Below are positions 55,442 through 64,000 of a stretch of 64,000 nt of DNA, piece by piece (the first letter of the stretch is position 1; each line of letters opens with the position of its first letter). Where the stretch lies: contig NZ_JQNQ01000001.1 in NCBI RefSeq assembly GCF_000745315.1, positions 930,001 to 994,000 on the forward strand. Direction: 5' to 3'. The DNA is from Salegentibacter sp. Hel_I_6 (GTDB lineage: Bacteria > Bacteroidota > Bacteroidia > Flavobacteriales > Flavobacteriaceae). The position numbers were made by a program, and so were the translations under genes. Under the pieces are notes generated by a model. That model saw only the letters and a program-made list of their open reading frames with translations. It ran no database searches and was not told where the DNA came from.

Positions 55442-56035
55442 TTAAACCTTTTGGAATATGATTAGTTCTAAAGCCCTTACACCACTCACTTCATACTTTA
55501 ATTGACTTTCAACTTTTTTCTTAACAGGCTGAAAATTTTCATTATTTGCTATTAGGTGCATTTCTTTTAAGAACAGTAAATAATTCTGTGGGTCCTGAAT
55601 TCCATAAATCGTCTTTTTACCTGACCAAAATCTATATATTTTACTATCCCAAATTGGGTATATTTCCGGATTTATAAAATGAAGAAGTTTAGATACTCCA
55701 ACTAAGGAATTATTAATACAATGTTTAAGCTCTTGTAATTCTGAAACTTTTAGAATATTCTTGGCTTTCACTTTATTTAAAATTCGAAGTACTTCTTCCA
55801 AATTTTGCAATCTTAAATTTATAATTGTTGGCATCCAGCCATATATAAAATGTGCCGATATTATTAAATGATGTTTTTCAATCCTGGAAATATTATCAAA
55901 ATATTTTATGAACTCCTGATAGCTGTTCAAATAAGAATTGTTTTCCTGAACCTTAAATTCCTCTACTTCCTTTTCTAGTAAATTAATGGTTATTCTACCC
56001 ACTATCTTATTTTTAAATATTCTAATACACTGCAA
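55442..56035 (-). CDS. Hypothetical protein, helical
   Basis: 197 residues, no signal peptide or membrane segment. It is mainly helical with a conserved-looking segment KLLHFINPEIYPIWDSKIY, similar to helix-hairpin-helix glycosylase-like hypothetical proteins, but I cannot assign a family. It lies convergent to traN on the minus strand after a 194-bp gap and 73 bp downstream of another hypothetical gene on the same strand. It may be an accessory gene inserted in place of traO-Q. Confidence 0.55.
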   Translation of the reverse strand: MQCIRIFKNKIVGRITINLLEKEVEEFKVQENNSYLNSYQEFIKYFDNISRIEKHHLIISAHFIYGWMPTIINLRLQNLEEVLRILNKVKAKNILKVSELQELKHCINNSLVGVSKLLHFINPEIYPIWDSKIYRFWSGKKTIYGIQDPQNYLLFLKEMHLIANNENFQPVKKKVESQLKYEVSGVRALELIIFQKV

Positions 56036-56108
56036 GATAGGAATTTGAAAAATGAATTAAAGTGGCTCGAGCAAAATAAAGTTGCATCATAAGAATTAAA
56101 CCTCCGCC

Positions 56109-56537
56109 CTATGCTATATGGGTTTTCTTATCCTCATATACCAAAACCATATGCATAATGTCATTAATAAAAGGATGAATTTTAGTGCTAGTGCATATTA
56201 TCTCATTATTGCTGGATAATTTTGAACACAATTTTTTAATATCTGGTGGTAAACAATTTTCCTTTGATAAGAAATCTTCTATCTTTTTATCTTTTAAAAT
56301 TGGAGCGGTGGTAGTAAGACTAGATTTCCAATAAAAATGCACTCCTACCGGGCAACATCTCTCACTTATATTTTTGTCAAAAAATACATTGTTTACTTCC
56401 CAGTCACCAACATTTTTAATGCCATCTATAGCTTGTTCAAAGTCTCCAATTTTTCTAAAAATAAGACGTGGATCTATTTCAATAAACCGCTTTATCAATT
56501 GTTGTTTAATCTCATCAAGGTTTTGGCTTTTAGACAT
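56109..56537 (-). CDS. Hypothetical protein
   Basis: 142 residues, no signal peptide or membrane segment. It has four cysteines, two adjacent in SERCCPVGVHFYW. Not recognised. Same strand as the 55442-56035 gene, 73 bp apart, so a two-gene operon is possible. Confidence 0.5.
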   Translation of the reverse strand: MSKSQNLDEIKQQLIKRFIEIDPRLIFRKIGDFEQAIDGIKNVGDWEVNNVFFDKNISERCCPVGVHFYWKSSLTTTAPILKDKKIEDFLSKENCLPPDIKKLCSKLSSNNEIICTSTKIHPFINDIMHMVLVYEDKKTHIA

Positions 56538-57082
56538 GTGCTTAGGTTATTTACTTAGTGGTTTTGGGGGGTGAATGAAAAATATATTCTGACCGAACCC
56601 AAATTGGCCAGATTTAAGCTAATAGAACGCTAAACCCAAAAGTATTGGAAAATCCCCCCCTACCGATAATTAATCCAGTAACCTGTACTATATGATGGTT
56701 TGCAGGATTAGATATAAGGGATGGTAAATTTAATATTTTTTTTGGTTTTTAAGATTACTATAATTCAATTGGTATGCTAAAATAAAGCGTTTATATTTTC
56801 GGTGGTATTTTGGCAAAATTAAATCTCAAATACATAAAATAATTTTAAACAAAAGCTAAAGACAGCGTTTAAAATTACGTTTCCTAACTTAATACAATTT
56901 GTATACCTCGGCATTTTCTTTCAATTTGCCCCCCCTTTAAAAGAAAATCAAAAGCGTTGTTTAGAAATGTTTCTGTGGTGACCATCCTAAACGATAATAT
57001 TTTATTCCAAAAGTTTTAAAATTGTCTAAATTTATTAAATACAAAAATTATTGGTAGATTATTGTAAAAATCATCCATACTA
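56538..57082. other. Non-coding AT-rich region
   Basis: About 545 bp with no supported gene. It contains homopolymer runs (C7 near 56655-56661 and 56930) and must hold promoters for the flanking divergent genes, but I see no clear signals. Confidence 0.4.
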
Positions 57083-57628
57083 ATGCATTGGCAAGACCTC
57101 CCAAAACAGCCGAATATCCTTATTTCTCATTGGAATGTCAACAAGTTGCTCTACAGTACATTGCTCCTGTTCATTTTTGAAACGGTCTATTACTATTATG
57201 GGCTTTCGGGTGCCCTTCAAAATGATAATATAGCAATCATCTTATTTTGGACGTGGTGCCTCCTGTTTTCATTTGTACATATATTCTTGGTATTGATGGA
57301 TAGTTGGTCGCGCTTTCAAAATTATAAGCGCATAAAAGACCATTTGTTTCAGCATGGCTTTACGCAAAAAATAGCGAAGCACTATAGCGGTAGCAAATGC
57401 CAACGTATGACGGTTGCTGCGGCTGCAAAAGAGTTAGGTGTAGAACATAAAGTGAAAGTATATTACGATAAAATGGGCATTAGATGGTATAATTTTATCC
57501 CACAGTTCATGCTTCGGGATCCTCTTTTTCTTTTTAAGGGATATTTTTGGTCCCGCACATTTATGGAAAAACACTACGAGCCTAAATTTAATTACAGGCG
57601 GTTTAAAGAACTCTCGGCCTCATGTTGA
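57083..57628 (+). CDS. Hypothetical membrane protein with two helices
   Basis: 181 residues. Two membrane segments (about residues 24-43 and 50-72) are followed by a basic cytoplasmic part with KHYSGSKCQRMTVAAAAKEL and a C-terminal part containing NFIPQFMLRDPLFLFKGYFW. It is composition-wise closer to the tra genes than to the surrounding AT-rich DNA. Not assigned. Confidence 0.6.
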   Translation: MHWQDLPKQPNILISHWNVNKLLYSTLLLFIFETVYYYYGLSGALQNDNIAIILFWTWCLLFSFVHIFLVLMDSWSRFQNYKRIKDHLFQHGFTQKIAKHYSGSKCQRMTVAAAAKELGVEHKVKVYYDKMGIRWYNFIPQFMLRDPLFLFKGYFWSRTFMEKHYEPKFNYRRFKELSASC

Positions 57629-57887
57629 ATGCTGGTTAAATCTATGGAAAAGTGCGGGACACGGTTTCCTTGTCTCTTAAAACAGGACCATAAGCCGACT
57701 TCTGGGCAGAATGGTAGAAAATCCACGCTTTTCTAAATTCTTTGTGGTCATTCCAGATTCCAGCGAGGTAATTCTTATATTTGATATTAAGTTGAAGATA
57801 GCGGTTAAGGAGTGGCCAACACCTGGCAGATGATGGGGGCAACTTTCGGCTGATAAGGACGGCGTTATCTGATATTAATCTGCAACT

Positions 57888-57910
57888 AAGCTCCGTGTGA
57901 GGCGGGGCTT
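57888..57910 (+). terminator. GC-rich hairpin, possible terminator
   Basis: AAGCTCCG and CGGGGCTT pair (one G-U) around a 7-base loop, in the 583-bp gap 57629-58211. A weak AT tail follows. The rest of the gap shows no supported gene; an open frame at 57642-57842 on the minus strand was not accepted. Confidence 0.45.
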
Positions 57911-58211
57911 AATTATATTTGCCGCGGAGGAGCGTGTTTCCAGAATACTCCAAGATACAAGAAAATCTCCCCGAAAAGATGTTATGCAAGCATTCACTTT
58001 TTAAATTGAGCAATTGAAAGTTTAAGTCTTATATTCAGCCTCGGATGGCATTTCCCTGGTGATGGTATAAGACTTATTTTATATGCCTTAAATGCGACTA
58101 TGAATTCCCTCCTTTATGCGACAGTTTAAGGTCTTAAAAGCAGCTTTAGATAGTTTTGTAGATTTTAAAAATCAATTCTATCTGGTGAACTGCATTTTTA
58201 TTAGCCTACTG

Positions 58212-58874
58212 TTACCAAACTATTTCCGGGTAATCATCGTAATTTAATTGGTCTACTCTACAATCTAATTCCTTGGCTCTACTTACCATATCAGACTTCC
58301 ACATTTTATAAGCCGGTGAAAATTGGGAGTAAGCAATGAACAAATCCGGTATACCCCGAAATCTTCTTTTTCCCGGGGTCTTGCTCAAATATTCTATATT
58401 AATACCCTGCAATACTAAAAAAACAAGGTCATTATGTATATCAATCTTTCGACCTATAAAATTTTGAATTTGTTGTGCGCCCTGGGGATCATATTCAAAT
58501 AAGGCTTTTTTACAATTATATTCCAGGATATAAAGGTTTGCCTGATCCAGGGCATCCAACACTACATAACCTGCATTATAGCGAAGAACAGAAATCAAAT
58601 AGAGTAAGTCTGTCCATAGGTATCTAAAGCCTAAATATTCAACCTTATTTTCCGAATCAAAAACAAACTTTTCTTTTAACCTGGAATGCTGGAAAGCTTT
58701 TCGAACCTCATAAGCAAAGCCCATTATGATATCTGATTGCCCCTTTTCTTCCTTTTTATATTCATTTAACCGCTCTCCTATTTTGTGGATGGTTTCATAC
58801 AGGCTTGTTAAGTCACCGTAATCACCCCATAATTCTATTCCTGTCCCTTTCTTGGTTGGGTTACTTTGAAGCAT
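58212..58874 (-). CDS. DUF6904-like protein
   Basis: 220 residues, no signal peptide or membrane segment. The start TKKGTGIELWGDYGDLTSLYETIHKI resembles the DUF6904 family as I remember it (assignment not checked). The rest is mainly helical with DLLYLISVLRYNAGY. Function is unknown. It is divergent from the small gene at 58965, with about 90 bp between them. Confidence 0.55.
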   Translation of the reverse strand: MLQSNPTKKGTGIELWGDYGDLTSLYETIHKIGERLNEYKKEEKGQSDIIMGFAYEVRKAFQHSRLKEKFVFDSENKVEYLGFRYLWTDLLYLISVLRYNAGYVVLDALDQANLYILEYNCKKALFEYDPQGAQQIQNFIGRKIDIHNDLVFLVLQGINIEYLSKTPGKRRFRGIPDLFIAYSQFSPAYKMWKSDMVSRAKELDCRVDQLNYDDYPEIVW

Positions 58875-58964
58875 AAAAAAGCATTTAAATTATATATTCT
58901 TTTTCAAATATCATCATTTAAATCAATTTAGTATATTTAGTAATCACCAAATTTTTTGATATTT

Positions 58965-59255
58965 ATGGAAGAGCAGGGAGCACTTAAAGAAGTACCATTT
59001 CACGATGAATTCAGGAGAAAGGTCCTTGACAACTTACTTGAATTACACCGTCAATTAGTTTTACTTGAACAACTTGAAAGGGGATCAAGAATGCCATTTT
59101 TGAGAAAGATAGCGATTCTTCGTGATTTTTTTTGGGATTCAGATATTGAAGAATATTTGTACGATAATGAGGATCTTGGTTACATCTATGATAAGCTTGA
59201 GAATCTAATGATATTAATTAAAATTCACGCGCCATTACCTCAAAAGACACATTGA
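58965..59255 (+). CDS. Small hypothetical protein
   Basis: 96 residues from the ATG at 58965 (a TTG three codons earlier is also possible). Acidic and helical, rich in Leu, Glu and Asp; it shows ELHRQLVLLEQLERGSR and FFWDSDIEEYLYDNE. No family recognised. Confidence 0.5.
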   Translation: MEEQGALKEVPFHDEFRRKVLDNLLELHRQLVLLEQLERGSRMPFLRKIAILRDFFWDSDIEEYLYDNEDLGYIYDKLENLMILIKIHAPLPQKTH

Positions 59256-59341
59256 AATCAAAAGTAAATGATTACTATTTAGTGTCTTTTTAGGCAACGG
59301 TTATTATTGTTGCAAACTGTACTTTTTTTAAAGTACCATTC

Positions 59342-59845
59342 TCAATCAACTAATTCACCATTTTTATATTGGAGAACATCCGTTAAGTTGCCATCTATAT
59401 CATAAAATTTAACCGTTCCATTTCCGTCCTCAATGGTACCCTTGTCCACCTTATTTCCTGCTCCATCAGAGGTCGAAATAACTTCCTTAAGTTTGCCATT
59501 ATTCCAAATTCTCACTGTATAAAGCTGCCCACTTTCATGGTACCAAATCCATTTTCCTATCCTTTTTCCATTGTCTAAGGTACCAACGCCCTGTCTATTA
59601 CCATTTTCGTAAAAAAAAACCCATTCACCATCTTGTTTACCCTCCTCGAAATGGCCGATTTGCCAAAGAGTACCGTTGGAATGATAATATTTCCATTCTC
59701 CGACCTTTTGTCCATCGATGGTTTTTCCTTGGCTCTTCAAGCTGCCATCGTCATAAAATTGTTTTGGGACACTGCAAGATTGAAAAAAAATTAGAAGGAA
59801 AAATGTTGAAAATACAGATTTTACTTTATAGTTCATTTTCATCAA
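59342..59845 (-). CDS. MORN-repeat lipoprotein (YwqK-like)
   Basis: 167 residues with lipoprotein leader FFLLIFFQSC. The mature part has about five MORN-like units, such as KVGEWKYYHSNGTLWQIGHF, QDGEWVFFYENGNRQG and RIGKWIWYHESGQLYTV. MORN proteins of this type are common, sometimes annotated as YwqK-like antitoxins, but no toxin gene is nearby, so I make no such claim. Confidence 0.75.
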   Translation of the reverse strand: MMKMNYKVKSVFSTFFLLIFFQSCSVPKQFYDDGSLKSQGKTIDGQKVGEWKYYHSNGTLWQIGHFEEGKQDGEWVFFYENGNRQGVGTLDNGKRIGKWIWYHESGQLYTVRIWNNGKLKEVISTSDGAGNKVDKGTIEDGNGTVKFYDIDGNLTDVLQYKNGELVD

Positions 59846-59955
59846 AATTCAAACTTACAAAATTTTGTATTTTGCACCGTCTCGTTTTATAAAACAAGAT
59901 TTTGCTGTATAGATACGAGTTCCGAATCAAAGCTAAAATTAATATTAATTTGTTT

Positions 59956-60401
59956 TTATTTCAGTTCGTAATTTCCTTTAGCCCATTCTATGGTCGGTTT
60001 AATCCATTCCTTTAGTGGTTTAAACAAAAATCCGTATCTCAATCCAGTATTCAATTATACTTCTTTAAAATGCTTGATCTTACAACTTGAGTTTTCTTTT
60101 CTTTTAATTGCTGAAACACCAAAGGGGTCGGTTCTTTCATAAATGGTCAAAATATTACCACAATAATTAATTTCCGGTATGGCTTTAAAACCGGTTTTTT
60201 AAATTCTTCTACGATTCCTTTATACTCGGTCCTCCCAAATTCTGGATGCGATTCATCAAGGCCGTGTTCCTCCAAAAAGCGGTTATGTAGAAAAAAAATA
60301 AAACCTTTATCGTATGATTGTCCGCTAGCATATAATGTGGAGCAAAAAAGAAATCCAATTAATAAGATGCTTTTCATTAAATGATTTTTGAAATTTCCCA
60401 C
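59956..60401 (-). pseudogene. Alpha/beta-hydrolase-like gene, broken by deletion and frame changes
   Basis: The first frame starts at 60401 with a signal peptide (ILLIGFLFCSTLYASGQ) and continues GFIFFLHNRFLEEHGLDESH, the start of a hydrolase domain with the LH-N/G loop, and ends after 84 codons. In the next frame there is TIYERTDPFGVSAIKRK and, after a TAA, LNTGLRYGFLFKPLKEW to a stop at 59956-59958. The middle of the enzyme, including the nucleophile elbow, is absent. It is a decaying gene; the family is only inferred from these pieces. Confidence 0.65.
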
Positions 60402-60571
60402 AACTATCCCACCTAAAAAAGCTATTTAATAAAAAGAAAACGGATAAAGCTAATAATCATTAAAACTGATTCAAGAAAAGTCGTAAACCCTGGCACAATT
60501 CAAAAAATCTCTCCTAAACAAAAATTAATATCTGCCAACTAAAGTCGGAGTCCTGCTAGCAATATATTTTA

Positions 60572-63037
60572 TTAAATGACAATAAACTTACTTGTATATA
60601 CATTTTTACCTAAAGTATATTTTGCAATATGTAGGCCTTGTTTTAATTTTGAGAGATTAATCTGATGATTACCAGTTTTTAACGAGTTAGAATGGATGAT
60701 ATTTCCATAAAAATCAAATATCTCGACCTTTAATTTCTCCTGACCTTTAATTATCGAAATAATATTTTCAACGTCGGAATCTGATAAATTTTTGTTTGAA
60801 TAATGCCTGTTTAACCATTCATATTTGTCTAAAAAATTCACATTTAACATCTTATCATCTTGAGTATAAAACTCATTTAATGGTAAATTCTTGTTGGAAT
60901 AATCCAATTGAAAATCACCAAGTTTATTATGACTTGAAGCAAATTCGGCGGAACTCAAACTAGATACTGTCCCATAATACCTTGAGATATCATTTGACCA
61001 ACTTGAGGTCGATCCACAACCATTAACCGTTCTAACTTTAACACTCACTATTAATGGAGAAGTCGTATGTTTCTGTACCGCAATTAAAGCAGTTTTATCT
61101 CCGTCGTCATAAAAGGTATAAAAGTCATTAGGGTTTTGGTATTGTACATCCCATTGCCATTCCAAATCATAAGAACTAGTATAACCACTTTCTAATATTG
61201 CATGTTCAACGTCATAATACCCAGAAGTATTACAACAAACAAGATTTTGAACAGTATTTGGTGCAACTGATATTACTGGATCATCATTGTTGGAAGCAAT
61301 AGAATATACATATTTATCAAACTCCAATACGATTCCGCTATCTAAAGTGATCTCAACTTTAATTATAGCACTACCAGGGCTAAAAAAAGAAAAGTGTAAC
61401 TCTTCAGTACCTTGACCTGATCTTATATATGTGGGATGACTGGGTACTATCCACTCAATACTTGAAATATTATTTAAAGTGGAGGGAATGGTTAATATAC
61501 CTTCAAATGAACTTCCCTGACAAACTGCATTTGGACCTGCTATAATTAAAGTATTTAGTGTTTCTTCAATTGCCGCCTGAGCATTAACACGACCATTTCC
61601 AAAATTATTATCAAACCCGTTTACTCCCATATCAGTAGCTGTATTTGTAAGAATATCCCTTACTTCCTGTTGGGTAAGATCTGGGTTTATAGAAAGAACT
61701 AGTGCAGCTACTCCAGAGACAACAGGACAAGAAGCAGAAGTGCCACCGAAACTATCCTCATAGTCCCCTGGATGCCTTCCCTCTCCCCCCATTCGGTCTA
61801 CAGTTCTAACGTTACCCACATATCCTGTTTCTCCAGAGGGCGCAACAAGATCCAATTCGGCTCCTCTTGAACTATAATTAAATAAATTTCCCTGATTATC
61901 TATTGCTCCAACAGATATAACATTTGCATTTGTAGCAGGATAATTAACGCATCCTCCGCCATTTCCAGAAGAAAATACAACCACTGCACCATTCCCATTT
62001 CTTCCATTTGTTACCGCATCTTGAATTGCATTATCTATATCGATATTAGTAAAACCACAAGGTGCAAGGGGAAAAGACCAAGAATTACTTAACACGTCCG
62101 CTCCATTATCAACAGCCCATTGTATTCCGTCAGCAATATCACCATTAGTAGTCCCTCCAGCAAAAATATTTACAGAAAGCAGGTCGACCTCGGGTGCCAC
62201 ACCGCGTAATCCTATATTATTATGTGAAGCTCCAATAACTCATGCGCAGTTCATCCCATGGGTTTCATTATTCACTTCAGGTTCTCCATTGCCATTGTTG
62301 GCGGGTGTAACCCCCCCAACCAATCGACCTTCAAAGTCATCATGCTCTTCAAGACCCTGGTCAAAAACAGCCACAGTTATATTACTGCCCAACGTTATTT
62401 CCCAGGCTTCTGGCGCGTTGCAATCTATATCATTAACTCCTGCAACTCCGTCAATAACCTGTCCGGTATTGTGCAATTGGAATTGAAGGGGATAAAGAGG
62501 GTCATCTACCTGGTTTACTTCTTTTGGAATATAAAAATCGGGAATAGAAAATTCCGCAATCCCCGCTTCATAAATTTTATTGGCAATTTCTAGAACTTTA
62601 TCAACATTTTTTATAGAAATTCTCAAAACACCATACTTTTCTTCAATTCCATTTAAATTACCTTCTCTTAAAATATCAAATAATTCTTCTTTTTCCACCC
62701 CCTTGCGCAACTTGACTCTAACCATTTTGGTGGGAAACATTTTAAAATCTTCATCAGAATTAATTTTATAAGCTGGGCTTATCTGAGTTTTATGCTGCTC
62801 CACATCTTCTTTCATCGAAAAATCTTTCTTCTTTTTTTCAAGAATGAAGAATCCTTTTCTAGAAAATGATTCTGTTTTCTCAAAACCGGATTTTACTGTC
62901 ATTGAAGGTTCTTCAAAAAGTATATAAGATTCCTCTGAAAAATGAATTTCAATTTTCTCACTACCATTATAATAATAATTTTGTCCATTTATAGTGATAG
63001 AAAAAAACACAAATAAAAGAATGTAAAAATTTTTCAT
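60572..63037 (-). pseudogene. Subtilisin-like (S8) protease with T9SS C-terminal domain, broken by one in-frame TGA
   Basis: A single reading frame spans 63037 to 60572 (822 codons) and is interrupted only at 62240-62242 by TGA. The catalytic triad is intact: Asp226 in VAVFDQGLEEHDD, His260 in NNETHGMNCA, and the serine in GGTSASCPVVSG. The stop lies right after HGMNCA, where subtilases have a Gly (HGT.CAGIIGA); TGA here replaces GGA by one base. Without it the protein would be about 820 residues, with a signal peptide, propeptide, S8 domain, beta-sandwich region and a C-terminal sorting domain (LSKLKQGLHIAKYTLG). It is either a recent pseudogene or a sequencing error. Confidence 0.8.
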
Positions 63038-63065
63038 ATTTTGAGATTTAAGATTATAAAGAAGG

Positions 63066-63524
63066 TTATTTTTTTTTAATTGAAGTCAATACAATTTCAC
63101 CATGAGCATAAATAACAGGAGTAGCTTTTATATCACATATTTGTTTAATATTACCTGAAAACTCTATCTCAATTGAGTCTCTGACATCTTCCTTTTCTTT
63201 TAAATAATCAAATTCCTCTCCTATAAAATTGTCATTACAAACAATAAAATAGGTCTCACACATAGAGCATCCCATAGTTTCACGGAAGATCCAAAAACGA
63301 TTTTTATATTCTTCCTCATCATAATATTGAGCAGATTCATCAGGATGTTTAAAAAATAAGGTGCCACCTGTTTGTTCTTCCATTGGTATAGCATTTTCTT
63401 CACTTGGCACAGTAAGTATCGTTTCTGATTCACAACCACATTCTGGCACGGCCGCATCATCTTTTTTACAGCTATTAAACAGGATAATCATAACACAAAA
63501 AATACTATAGTAAAAACCTCTCAT
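63066..63524 (-). CDS. Hypothetical lipoprotein with cysteine pairs
   Basis: 152 residues with leader ending ILFNSC. The mature part is acidic with PECGCESET and MGCSMCETYFIVCND, seven cysteines in all after lipidation. It lies 28 bp upstream of the subtilase frame on the same strand, so the two may form an operon; an inhibitor or partner role is only a guess. Confidence 0.55.
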   Translation of the reverse strand: MRGFYYSIFCVMIILFNSCKKDDAAVPECGCESETILTVPSEENAIPMEEQTGGTLFFKHPDESAQYYDEEEYKNRFWIFRETMGCSMCETYFIVCNDNFIGEEFDYLKEKEDVRDSIEIEFSGNIKQICDIKATPVIYAHGEIVLTSIKKK

Positions 63525-63745
63525 ATAATTAAATTAGATTGAACAACTAAGGTTGATTTAAAAAATAAAACCGCCTAAATCACATTAAATATATATAATT
63601 ATCATGTTTTTTACACTATAAATAAAGATTGCAAAAGGATTAAAAATCCATCTCTTTCTAAAACTATAGAAGAAATTCCCTAAAATAATGTTCAATATAA
63701 AACCTTGTCTTGGATTTAAACAGGGGAAAATTCCCCTTTTACTAT

Positions 63746-63958
63746 ATGACACTTTACGAATTCAAATCATTACCAGAGCAAGAGCAATATCCAAAACTTT
63801 TTAATGAAGGTGAATTTACAACCTATAGGCTTGAGCCAAACGCTAGATTTGCCTTGTATGATTTAGAAAAATTCTTTGTAGAAGTTGAGTATGAACCTAA
63901 GAGTAATAAAATTGTAAATAAGTTTTGTAGATGGTCGAAAATTGGAGTTATATTCTAA
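63746..63958 (+). CDS. Small hypothetical protein
   Basis: 70 residues from the ATG at 63746, preferred over the upstream TTG because of the inverted repeat GGGGAA-N2-TTCCCC at 63723-63736 just upstream, which is more likely non-coding. It is acidic: FKSLPEQEQYPKLFNEGEF and KFFVEVEYEPKSN. No signal peptide. It resembles short phage- or ICE-type orphan proteins but is not assigned. Confidence 0.5.
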   Translation: MTLYEFKSLPEQEQYPKLFNEGEFTTYRLEPNARFALYDLEKFFVEVEYEPKSNKIVNKFCRWSKIGVIF

Positions 63959-64000
63959 ATTTAAACCATTACACTGGAAGGAAAGTTTATGAAACTCTAT

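Noticed and set aside
57642..57842. 66-codon minus-strand frame (with HSAQKSAYGPVLRDK)
   Set aside because: The composition is coding-like and it could be a remnant, but there is no recognisable family, no start signal and no intact neighbour, so it is not annotated as a gene.
62240..62242. TGA as a selenocysteine codon in the subtilase
   Set aside because: The position is a conserved glycine in subtilases (GGA to TGA), and no SECIS-like hairpin or selenocysteine genes are seen; a point mutation or sequencing error is simpler.
63723..63736. GGGGAA-N2-TTCCCC inverted repeat
   Set aside because: Has the opposite orientation (G arm first) and a different spacing from the TTTCCC-N6-GGGAAA sites; not counted with them.

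Overview
The window looks like part of an integrative conjugative element from a marine-type Bacteroidetes bacterium, probably Flavobacteriaceae. The reasons are an AT-rich background, a complete block of Bacteroidetes-type tra genes (traA to traN without traH), lipoproteins with Bacteroidetes-style leaders, NVEALA-type small peptides, MG2/TonB-plug proteins and a subtilase that ends in a type IX secretion sorting domain. No rRNA, tRNA, CRISPR array or integrase was seen.

Layout. (1) 1-1576: the end of a radical SAM gene and a leucine-carboxyl-methyltransferase-like gene. (2) 1813-3813: the conjugative coupling protein, minus strand. (3) 3814-41250: about 37 kb of cargo lying between the coupling protein and the relaxase, which are usually neighbours. 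It starts with a dead IS1595-family transposase. Next is a six-gene minus-strand operon: membrane fusion lipoprotein, RND permease, TolC-like protein, signal peptidase I, second RND permease, prolyl-oligopeptidase-like lipoprotein. Then come three small NVEALA-type peptides with beta-propeller lipoproteins (two of the three also with CxxC lipoproteins), a sulfotransferase, a transglutaminase-like lipoprotein, a GG-type precursor peptide with two glycosyltransferase-like proteins and an MG2/plug protein, and an O-antigen-ligase-like protein with a second MG2 protein. The cargo ends with two TetR-type regulators around an alpha-oxoamine synthase. (4) 41252-43703: relaxase, mobilisation accessory protein and a long inverted repeat that is a candidate oriT. 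(5) 43704-55247: transfer operon, interrupted by an inward-facing nuclease-ImmA fusion gene. (6) 55248-64000: accessory genes and decayed genes, including a subtilase broken by one in-frame TGA and a deleted alpha/beta hydrolase.

How the parts may work together. All three NVEALA peptides carry an Ala-Asn-Ala-Glu sequence (a good signal peptidase I site) before a four-cysteine tail, and the nearby exporter operon carries its own signal peptidase I. Four palindromes of the type TTTCCC-N6-GGGAAA (one of them imperfect) lie before the oxoamine synthase, before a secreted-protein/NVEALA block, before the GG-precursor operon, and between the third NVEALA gene and the first TetR gene. My main hypothesis is that the TetR proteins bind these palindromes, respond to a small molecule made by the oxoamine synthase (a CqsA-like logic), and switch on production, modification and export of the peptides. 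This is inference from gene context and motifs; no searches were run.
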